From JACRPZ01 sp040758255 (lineage in GTDB: Bacteria > Nitrospirota > Thermodesulfovibrionia > UBA6902): 5,018 bases of DNA. Positions 1 to 3,897 of this stretch are shown one piece after another (the stretch's first letter is position 1; every line of letters begins with the position of its first letter). Made by a program: the position numbers and the translations under genes. The stretch spans positions 1 through 5,018 of the forward strand of contig JBFLVX010000150.1 in the NCBI GenBank assembly GCA_040758255.1, in the 5' to 3' direction. The notes below the pieces were generated by a model, which was not told where the DNA came from, searched no databases, and saw only the letters and a program-made list of their open reading frames with translations.

Positions 1-198
1 GGCATGGGGCCTCTATACGCAGAGATTTCTGGGGCGCTTATCAATCTGAAGAAGAAGCCATTGATGATTAACAAGATATACGGTCTTGGCGGAAGGGATT
101 ATCTGCCTGATCAGGCTGAACAGGTATTGAACGAATTAATTGAAATTGCTGAAACCGGAAATATCAGGATCACTAAAGAATATATAGGACTCAGATAA
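1..198 (+). CDS. porA: 2-oxoacid (probably pyruvate):ferredoxin oxidoreductase alpha subunit, C-terminal end (partial)
   Basis: Only the last 65 codons are in the window; the frame is open from base 1 and ends at TAA 196-198. PorA carries the pyrimidine-binding part of the thiamine diphosphate site and works with PorB in the CoA-dependent oxidative decarboxylation of a 2-oxoacid to acyl-CoA, passing electrons to ferredoxin in the cytoplasm. What is visible is the typical tail of the alpha subunit: a beta strand running into KIYGLGGRD, a signature of the C-terminal domain, then a helix (DQAEQVLNELIEIAE). The ATG at base 4 is internal and should not be taken as a start. porB follows after 14 bases, so the two are surely one operon. 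The substrate (pyruvate or another 2-oxoacid) cannot be told from this fragment; the assignment leans on porB. Confidence 0.9.
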   Translation, partial: GMGPLYAEISGALINLKKKPLMINKIYGLGGRDYLPDQAEQVLNELIEIAETGNIRITKEYIGLR

Positions 199-212
199 AG
201 CAGGGGGATATT

Positions 213-1184
213 ATGACAACAGAAGCAAAACCTAAATCGCTTTCATTAAAGGAACTCTCAAGCAGGGAAGAGAGGCTTACACACGGGCACAGGCTCTGTT
301 CAGGCTGCGGTGCGCCGATTGTTGTTAAGCAGGTGCTTATGGCAACAGAGTACCCAATAATTGCCTCCAACGCAACAGGATGCCTTGAGGTCTCAACATG
401 CATATCACAGTACACCGCATGGAAGATCCCATGGATACACAGCGCGTTTGAGAATGCTGCTGCTACAATCTCCGGGGTTGAGACGATGTACAGGTCTCTG
501 GTAAAACAGGGAAAGATAAAGGACCAGAATGTAAAGTTCGTGGCCTTCGGCGGCGACGGCGGGACTTACGATATAGGTTTTCAGAGCCTTTCAGGAGCTA
601 TGGAGCGCGGCCATGATATGCTTTATATTTGCTATGATAACGGCGCATATATGAATACAGGCATACAGAGATCAAGCGCAACACCCTTCGGCGCCGATAC
701 AACGACGTGTCCTGCAGGAGATGTGATACCCGGAAAGCAGCAGAAGAGAAAGGACATGACCAGGATCATGGCTGCTCATAACATACCTTATGCGGCGCAG
801 GCATCACCGGCGCATTGGTCTGATCTAATGAAGAAGGTGAGAAAGGCATTTGACATAACCGGGCCTAAATTTATGAATATCATTGCCCCTTGCAACAGGG
901 GATGGAGGTCAAGGACTGATGACGCCATTGCGCTGAGCAGGCTGGCTTTTGAGACCTGCTACTGGCCTTTGTATGAGATTGAGAACGGAATTACCAAAAT
1001 AACGATGAAGCCTAAAGAGAAAAAACCGCTCACGGAATTCCTTAAACCTCAGGGCAGGTTCAAACATATGTTCGCTCCGGAAAACGAGTGGATGCTTAAG
1101 CAGGCTCAGGAGTATGTTGATGCGGAATGGGCAAGACTTCAGAAAGAAGAGGCCTGCTGGGCAGAGAATAAGAAAGCAGAATAA
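213..1184 (+). CDS. porB: Pyruvate:ferredoxin oxidoreductase beta subunit
   Basis: Complete 323-residue protein, the usual size of PorB in the multi-subunit enzymes. It binds thiamine diphosphate and the proximal [4Fe-4S] cluster. The cluster ligands are visible as C29 and C32 (HRLCSGCG), C57 (TGCLEVS) and C227 (APCNRGW). The 25-residue gap between the second and third-ligand segments and the late fourth cysteine fit the pyruvate class. The ThDP/Mg site is GGDGGTYDIG (residues 113-122) with the downstream YDNGAYMNTG (141-150). Residues about 240-323 form a charged helical tail. Start: ATG 213 with an AGGGGG ribosome site at 202-207, five bases away, directly behind porA. The reaction is pyruvate + CoA + oxidised ferredoxin to acetyl-CoA + CO2, reversible for CO2 fixation. 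The gamma and delta subunits are not in the window and no further por gene follows, so they must lie upstream or elsewhere. No U-rich terminator follows the stop. Confidence 0.95.
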   Translation: MTTEAKPKSLSLKELSSREERLTHGHRLCSGCGAPIVVKQVLMATEYPIIASNATGCLEVSTCISQYTAWKIPWIHSAFENAAATISGVETMYRSLVKQGKIKDQNVKFVAFGGDGGTYDIGFQSLSGAMERGHDMLYICYDNGAYMNTGIQRSSATPFGADTTTCPAGDVIPGKQQKRKDMTRIMAAHNIPYAAQASPAHWSDLMKKVRKAFDITGPKFMNIIAPCNRGWRSRTDDAIALSRLAFETCYWPLYEIENGITKITMKPKEKKPLTEFLKPQGRFKHMFAPENEWMLKQAQEYVDAEWARLQKEEACWAENKKAE

Positions 1185-1189
1185 AGATC

Positions 1190-1242
1190 ACATAAGGTTT
1201 CCCGGGTAGCTAATCCCGAAGTTTCGGGAAGGTGACTGTTAA
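1190..1242 (+). pseudogene. tRNA-Asn 5'-half fragment with palindrome in the D arm (copy 1)
   Basis: Bases 1194-1211 (AAGGTTTCCCGGGTAGCT) are identical to 1642-1659, the leader and 5' acceptor strand of the intact tRNA-Asn downstream. Bases 1231-1242 (GGTGACTGTTAA) equal its 5' anticodon stem plus the whole anticodon loop. The D arm between them is replaced by a hairpin sequence (1214-1229). The similarity stops at the last base of the anticodon loop; the 3' half of the tRNA is missing, so this cannot be a functional tRNA. Because the match includes bases upstream of the mature tRNA, it arose by DNA duplication rather than from a mature tRNA. It ends 8 bases before the GIY-YIG start codon. 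The preceding ACATAAGG (1190-1197) is also found before copy 2. Confidence 0.85.
1214..1229. repeat. Short palindrome (TCCCGAA type) in tRNA-Asn fragment copy 1
   Basis: TCCCGAA-GT-TTCGGGA is a 7-base inverted repeat that can fold as a hairpin. The same element recurs at 1571-1586, 1591-1606, 1822-1837 and, in variant form, 1854-1869, always inside tRNA-Asn-derived sequence. No run of T follows, so it is not an intrinsic terminator for porB, though it could cap the porB transcript. Confidence 0.8.
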
Positions 1243-1250
1243 GAAAGATT

Positions 1251-1508
1251 ATGTACTGGGTATACATACTCAGAAGTGATATGGTTAATAGGTACTACGT
1301 TGGGCAAACTGAAGATATCGAGAGAAGAATATTTCATCATCGAACAGGAAGAGAAAAGTTTACCAAGAGAGCTTCTGACTGGCAGTTGGTTTTCAGTAAA
1401 AAATTTGAGACGAGGACAGAAGCAAAACGGATTGAGAGCTTTATTAAGAAGCAAAAGAGTAAAATTTTCACAGAACAAGTTATCAAGGGTGAAATAAGTT
1501 TAGATTAA
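1251..1508 (+). CDS. Small GIY-YIG nuclease-family protein
   Basis: An 85-residue single-domain protein of the small GIY-YIG (UPF0213/YhbQ-like) type, of normal length for the family. Visible motifs: the first signature strand WVYILRS (residues 3-9, the 'GIY' position), the second YYVGQT (15-20, the 'YIG' position), the arginine-bearing helix DIERRIFHH (22-30, catalytic Arg probably 25 or 26), and the metal-binding Glu in AKRIESFIKK (E62). All catalytic positions appear present, so it may cut DNA or RNA. No extra DNA-binding domain is attached, unlike classical homing endonucleases. Start: ATG 1251 with only a weak A/G-rich site (AAGAAAG) ahead. It is visibly more A-rich than porB. It lies between two truncated tRNA-Asn fragments (ending 1242; beginning 1545), which suggests a mobile or transferred gene. 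Its biological substrate is unknown. Confidence 0.88.
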   Translation: MYWVYILRSDMVNRYYVGQTEDIERRIFHHRTGREKFTKRASDWQLVFSKKFETRTEAKRIESFIKKQKSKIFTEQVIKGEISLD

Positions 1509-1544
1509 GATTTAAGAAATCAAAAAGGAGTACTAAAGAATAAA

Positions 1545-1619
1545 ACATAAGGCAATTCCCGGGTAGCTCATCCCGAAACTTCGGGACTTGTCCCGAAACT
1601 TCGGGAAAGTGACTGTTAA
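1545..1619 (+). pseudogene. tRNA-Asn 5'-half fragment with two tandem palindromes (copy 2)
   Basis: TTCCCGGGTAGCTCA (1556-1570) is the 5' acceptor strand and start of the D arm of tRNA-Asn. AGTGACTGTTAA (1608-1619) is its 5' anticodon stem (one G-to-A change) and full anticodon loop. Two copies of TCCCGAAACTTCGGGA, separated by CTTG, sit between these in place of the D arm. As in copy 1, tRNA similarity ends exactly at the last anticodon-loop base, and the 3' half is absent. ACATAAGG (1545-1552) precedes it, matching 1190-1197 before copy 1, so copies 1 and 2 form imperfect direct repeats around the GIY-YIG gene. Confidence 0.85.
1571..1606. repeat. Two tandem 16-base palindromes in tRNA-Asn fragment copy 2
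   Basis: TCCCGAAACTTCGGGA occurs twice without a mismatch (1571-1586 and 1591-1606) with a 4-base spacer CTTG. Each can form its own hairpin, or the outer arms can pair into one longer structure. No T-run follows. The tandem doubling is unique among the copies here and suggests local slippage or a second insertion. Confidence 0.85.
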
Positions 1620-1647
1620 CGGAGAATATAGCCAAGCTAAAAAGGTT

Positions 1648-1723
1648 TCCCGGGTAGCTCAGCTGGCAGAGCAGGTGACTGTTAATCACCCTGTCGGGGG
1701 TTCGAATCCCTCCCCGGGAGCCA
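1648..1723 (+). tRNA. tRNA-Asn(GTT), intact
   Basis: A full cloverleaf can be drawn. Acceptor TCCCGGG (1648-1654) pairs perfectly with CCCGGGA (1713-1719). The D stem is GCTC/GAGC (1657-1660 and 1669-1672), with GG in the loop. The anticodon stem GGTGA/TCACC (1674-1678 and 1686-1690) closes loop CTGTTAA, with GTT at 1681-1683 reading Asn codons AAC and AAU. The variable loop has five bases (1691-1695). The T stem GGGGG/CCCTC has one wobble pair and loop TTCGAAT (1701-1707). The discriminator is G (1720) and CCA is encoded (1721-1723). This is the only one of the four tRNA-Asn-like units here with an intact D arm and acceptor. No convincing promoter of its own is visible in the short leader after copy 2. 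A strong terminator follows. Confidence 0.97.
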
Positions 1724-1734
1724 AATAAAAAGAT

Positions 1735-1762
1735 CCCCGTCTTCTATGGCGGGGTTTTTATT
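1735..1762 (+). terminator. Intrinsic terminator of tRNA-Asn
   Basis: Stem CCCCGTC (1735-1741) pairs with GGCGGGG (1748-1754), seven pairs including one G-T, around a six-base loop, followed by TTTTTATT (1755-1762). It lies 11 bases after the tRNA CCA end, as expected for a tRNA transcript. Confidence 0.88.
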
Positions 1763-1821
1763 GTTTATGTCAACCATTCTTACAGTGTAAAGCTTATCTT
1801 CTTCTCTGTGTAGCTCAGCTG

Positions 1822-1837
1822 TCCCGACCATTCGGGA
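1822..1837. repeat. Palindrome TCCCGA-CCAT-TCGGGA in the D arm of copy 4
   Basis: Six-base arms with a four-base loop, same arms as the elements at 1214, 1571 and 1591 but a different loop. Its 3' end joins the tRNA at AGGTGA, the same junction as in copies 1 and 2 (copy 2 has one base change). The 5' junction differs in each copy. Confidence 0.8.
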
Positions 1838-1853
1838 AGGTGACTGTTAATCA

Positions 1854-1869
1854 CCCCGATGCTTCGGGG
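1854..1869. repeat. Second palindrome CCCCGA-TGCT-TCGGGG in the variable/T-stem region of copy 4
   Basis: Six-base arms, four-base loop, the same core CCCGA/TCGGG as the other elements. The left arm overlaps the end of the anticodon stem and the right arm overlaps the T stem, so forming it competes with the cloverleaf. It replaces the normal variable loop CTGTC. It may be a second insertion of the element or a conversion of adjacent C- and G-rich tRNA sequence. Confidence 0.6.
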
Positions 1870-1882
1870 GGTTCGAATCCCT

Positions 1883-1910
1883 CCCCGGGAGCCAAATGGT
1901 GGGGTTTTTT
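1883..1910 (+). terminator. Possible degenerate terminator behind pseudo-tRNA copy 4
   Basis: GGTGGGG then TTTTTT (1898-1910) resembles the 3' arm and T-run of the real terminator at 1748-1759, but the matching 5' arm (CCCCGTC) is missing. The only visible partner is CCCC of the acceptor (1883-1886), with GCC/GGT inside and a four-base bulge. Termination would therefore have to use the tRNA's own 3' end. Confidence 0.4.
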
Positions 1911-1964
1911 ATTTCTTTACGTTATTAAGTAAAGGTTCGGCCGTCTTTTTGAATGTTAACGCCA

Positions 1965-2798
1965 TCAGCACAGGCAAAGTTCATCAGCCTGTTTCTTAAG
2001 TGCTGCGGCTTTGTTCTCCGATAGCGAGAGCATCTTCCCGATCTCTCTGGCATCCATCCCGGCTAAATCTTTAAGAAGGATGATATTATGGTTTATCAGG
2101 GAGTTAATTAGGCCGGATTTGATGCCGGAGATAATCGTAACAGGGTAAAGCCCTTTTTCTTCTATCATCTCATTAAGGCTTTTCTTTTCAGGGTAGCTCC
2201 AGCTTTTTACATTCAGCCCTGTGCATCCTGCGTACTGGATCGCATCAGATGTAAGCCGGGTATTGGTGATCAGCCAGCCTTTGAAGGTTTTCCCGGGGTA
2301 TTGAGACTTGATGACTGGCTTAAGATCCTGAAATCTTGCATGCACATACATGGCAACCTTGACGTCGGTAGTGTTGCCGGGCCTGTTTCTGTACTTGCAC
2401 TCAAAGAGTGAGACCTCATTTTCATTAACTGCGAGGACGTCTACCTCATGCTTGACGCATTTGCCGTCCATTGTTACGCTGACTTTAACCTTGTAACCGT
2501 AATTTTCCAGAAGCGCCCCGAAATACTTTTCGAACGGATAACCGGAAGGCCCGAGCCTGAAGATAGCCCTTTTTAAGGAGTATCTTAGACCTGATGCGTG
2601 ATTAAACTGATGTAGATACTTATGGGCGAGTCTGTAAATTTTCTTTGTGCTTGTGTATGGCTTTATCTCACTTACTATAATATCAACTATATCCTGTGCC
2701 TGTTCCCTGTCCGCCCCGGACTTTGTGAGTGAAGAAAGCAGTTTATTCAGGTTAAGGTTCTCAACTATGCCCGATGCCTTTGTTATTTTAATATCCAT
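1965..2798 (-). CDS. ATP-cone / Mrr-like restriction-endonuclease-fold / helix-hairpin-helix protein
   Basis: A 277-residue cytoplasmic protein in three parts. Residues 1-85 resemble an ATP-cone (start DIKITKASGIVENLNLNKL, then helices), the nucleotide-sensing domain known from ribonucleotide reductases and NrdR. Residues about 86-215 carry a PD-(D/E)xK nuclease fold of the Mrr type: E90 in the helix YPFEKYFGALLENYGY, then HEVDV with D120, then FECKY with E133 and K135; these are the expected metal and catalytic residues and none is missing. Residues about 222-277 look like a helix-hairpin-helix DNA-binding tail (SGLINSLINHNIILLKDLAG...). From memory this whole architecture is a recurring, uncharacterised bacterial family, including Bacteroidetes, so it is not a chance fusion. 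It starts 24 bases after the LOG gene stop and shares its transcript. The ribosome site before ATG 2798 is poor, so translation may be weak or coupled. Substrate and trigger are unknown; a DNA defence or repair nuclease controlled by nucleotide level is an inference. Confidence 0.88.
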   Translation of the reverse strand: MDIKITKASGIVENLNLNKLLSSLTKSGADREQAQDIVDIIVSEIKPYTSTKKIYRLAHKYLHQFNHASGLRYSLKRAIFRLGPSGYPFEKYFGALLENYGYKVKVSVTMDGKCVKHEVDVLAVNENEVSLFECKYRNRPGNTTDVKVAMYVHARFQDLKPVIKSQYPGKTFKGWLITNTRLTSDAIQYAGCTGLNVKSWSYPEKKSLNEMIEEKGLYPVTIISGIKSGLINSLINHNIILLKDLAGMDAREIGKMLSLSENKAAALKKQADELCLC

Positions 2799-2822
2799 AA
2801 ATGATCTGCCCGTTTCATCTCT

Positions 2823-3455
2823 TTATCCCCTCTTAACATGGTGCAGTATGGTGCACACTTCCTGAAGCTCATCAACAAGATAAATTAATCCCATATCTTC
2901 TATTTCTATCATATTGTTTGTTATAAGGTTTGACTTAAACCATTCAAGCAGCCCGCTCCAGTAATCCTTGCCAAAGAGTATTATCGGGAACGGGCTGATC
3001 TTCTTTGTCTGGGCAAGCGTTAGTGCCTCAAACAGTTCGTCCATTGTTCCGAACCCGCCTGGAAATATTATAAAGGCAATGGAATACTTTACAAACATCA
3101 GTTTTCTCACAAAGAAATATCTGAAAGAGAGTGCTATGTCCTGATACATATTAGGGTTTTGTTCCGCCGTCAACTCAATGTTCAGTCCAACCGATTTGCT
3201 CTGGCCATCTTTTGCACCCTTGTTTGCGCCCTCCATGATGCCCGGTCCGCCACCGGTAATAACAGAAAATCCTTCATATGACAGTATCTTGCCGAGCTCT
3301 ACAGCCTTTTCATAGTAAAATGACCCGGGTTTCGCACGGGAGCTTCCGAATACGCTCACTGCCGGTCCGAGATCATGAAGCGTCTCAAACCCGTCAACAA
3401 GCTCTGACTGGATCCTGAAGACGCGCCATGTATCGGAATTTTTCAAGTCTTCCAT
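2823..3455 (-). CDS. LOG-family protein (TIGR00730 type), probable nucleoside 5'-monophosphate phosphoribohydrolase
   Basis: A 210-residue Rossmann-fold protein. Visible motifs: strand AVSVFGSSRAKPG (32-44), GGGPGIMEGANKGA (68-81), RK (117-118, the position of the catalytic arginine) and PGGFGTMDE (132-140), the hallmark of LOG enzymes, with E140 catalytic. LOG proteins release a free base and ribose 5-phosphate from nucleotide monophosphates (cytokinin riboside monophosphates in plants; AMP or other nucleotides in many bacteria). The 30 residues before the fold are longer than in plant LOG, as in many bacterial members once labelled lysine decarboxylase, a label the PGGxGT motif does not support. 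Start ATG 3455 has an excellent ribosome site (AAGGAG, six bases away). It is the first gene of an operon with the ATP-cone nuclease. The true substrate cannot be read from the sequence. Confidence 0.92.
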   Translation of the reverse strand: MEDLKNSDTWRVFRIQSELVDGFETLHDLGPAVSVFGSSRAKPGSFYYEKAVELGKILSYEGFSVITGGGPGIMEGANKGAKDGQSKSVGLNIELTAEQNPNMYQDIALSFRYFFVRKLMFVKYSIAFIIFPGGFGTMDELFEALTLAQTKKISPFPIILFGKDYWSGLLEWFKSNLITNNMIEIEDMGLIYLVDELQEVCTILHHVKRG

Positions 3456-3506
3456 TTGTAACTCCTTTTTAAGGTAGGTTTTGTACAGTTTAGATATGTG
3501 TAAAAA

Positions 3507-3535
3507 GTTTAAGATGCTTTGTCCGGCTTTGTCAA
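3507..3535 (-). promoter_or_regulatory. Sigma70-type promoter of the LOG / ATP-cone nuclease operon
   Basis: On the minus strand TTGACA (3535-3530) is a perfect -35 box, followed by a 17-base spacer and TTAAAC (3512-3507) as a weaker -10. Transcription would begin near 3500, leaving an untranslated leader of about 45 bases before ATG 3455. It is back to back with the plus-strand promoter at 3567-3595. Confidence 0.6.
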
Positions 3536-3566
3536 GAAAGGATGTGAAGGATCAGAACTGTTTTAG

Positions 3567-3595
3567 TTGATTTCCGTCACAATCACGGGTAAAAT
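3567..3595 (+). promoter_or_regulatory. Sigma70-type promoter of the 81-residue gene
   Basis: TTGATT (3567-3572), a 17-base spacer and TAAAAT (3590-3595) make a good -35/-10 pair. Transcription would start near 3601-3603, about 28-30 bases before ATG 3631. The 31 bases between this and the divergent LOG promoter (3536-3566) could hold a shared operator, but no clear inverted repeat is visible there. Confidence 0.65.
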
Positions 3596-3630
3596 CATGC
3601 TGTATGAAGAAGATAAAAGGAGCGAAGAAG

Positions 3631-3876
3631 ATGATTGTAAGAAACGAAGATATAAAGAATTTGACCGCAGAGATACCGGCAGGCCATAAGCACCTGCGCA
3701 TCACGATAGTCTTAAACGATGGCATGGAGATAACATTTCAGGAGGCTGCTGTGGCAAACCTTGTAAGGGCTTATATAACGGTCAAGACTCATCCGGTGAT
3801 AACCAAAGTTAAGATGAAAAACAAAAGGCTTGTCAGTATAAAAGAGGGATATGCTGAATGGCAGTTAGTGGAGTAG
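3631..3876 (+). CDS. Small uncharacterised protein, 81 residues
   Basis: I do not recognise a named family. The protein is soluble and basic, without signal peptide, membrane segment or metal motif. It begins MIVRNEDIKNL, has a probable beta hairpin (HLRITIVLNDGMEITFQ), a helix (EAAVANLVRAYITVK), a basic strand pair (ITKVKMKNKRL), and ends GYAEWQLVE. Start choice: an in-frame ATG at 3604 would add nine residues, but ATG 3631 has a proper ribosome site (AAGGAG at 3617-3622, eight bases away) and the likely transcription start falls right at 3601-3603, leaving the upstream ATG without a ribosome site. The gene stands alone, divergent from the LOG operon and convergent with the membrane-protein gene, 21 bases from its end. 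No terminator is visible in that gap. It is probably real, given promoter, ribosome site and protein-like composition. Confidence 0.75.
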   Translation: MIVRNEDIKNLTAEIPAGHKHLRITIVLNDGMEITFQEAAVANLVRAYITVKTHPVITKVKMKNKRLVSIKEGYAEWQLVE

Positions 3877-3897
3877 AAATAAAGTGCCGTAAGATGA

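Larger units (their letters stand above)
1804..1894 (+). pseudogene. Near full-length pseudo-tRNA-Asn with palindromes in D arm and variable loop (copy 4)
   Basis: This unit keeps TAGCTCAGCTG (1811-1821), a perfect anticodon arm with GTT (1839-1855), the T loop TTCGAAT, the 3' acceptor CCCGGGA (1884-1890), discriminator G and CCA (1892-1894), all as in the intact tRNA-Asn. Three things break it. The 5' acceptor is eroded (CTCTGTG at 1804-1810 against TCCCGGG). The second half of the D arm is replaced by TCCCGACCATTCGGGA (1822-1837). The five-base variable loop has become an 11-base stretch that makes a second palindrome with the T stem (1854-1869). It cannot form a normal D stem, so a functional tRNA is unlikely, although the anticodon and T arms could still fold. 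A scanner may call it as a low-scoring or odd tRNA-Asn. Confidence 0.85.

Noticed and set aside
1199..1229. Intrinsic terminator of porB
   Set aside because: The hairpin at 1214-1229 is followed by GAAGG-type sequence without a T-run; it is explained better as the repeat palindrome.
1524..1530. Ribosome-site-like AAAGGAG after the GIY-YIG gene
   Set aside because: No ATG, GTG or TTG follows within a usable distance; it may be the remnant of a lost gene, but nothing supports that.
1190..1619. attL/attR sites of an integrative element
   Set aside because: No integrase or other recombinase gene lies between the repeats, the interval is only a few hundred bases, and integrase sites usually preserve the 3' half of a tRNA, not the 5' half.
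1239..1689. Minus-strand and alternate-frame reading frames over the GIY-YIG gene and tRNA-Asn region (1239-1478, 1276-1497, 1483-1689)
   Set aside because: They are shadows of the GIY-YIG gene and the tRNA-derived repeats, with no protein-family likeness or ribosome site.
1197..1723. A tRNA-Asn split by a group I intron carrying the GIY-YIG gene, since the break is in the anticodon loop
   Set aside because: The 5' halves lack a D arm and could not make a working exon, the downstream tRNA is complete by itself, and no intron-like paired elements are apparent between them.
1194..1894. CRISPR-like array of palindromic repeats
   Set aside because: Repeat length and spacing are irregular, the repeats are tRNA fragments, and no cas gene is near.
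1915..1934. Hairpin CTTTAC-n(8)-GTAAAG between the pseudo-tRNA and the nuclease gene as a terminator
   Set aside because: The stem is short and AT-rich and has no T-run on either strand at the right side.
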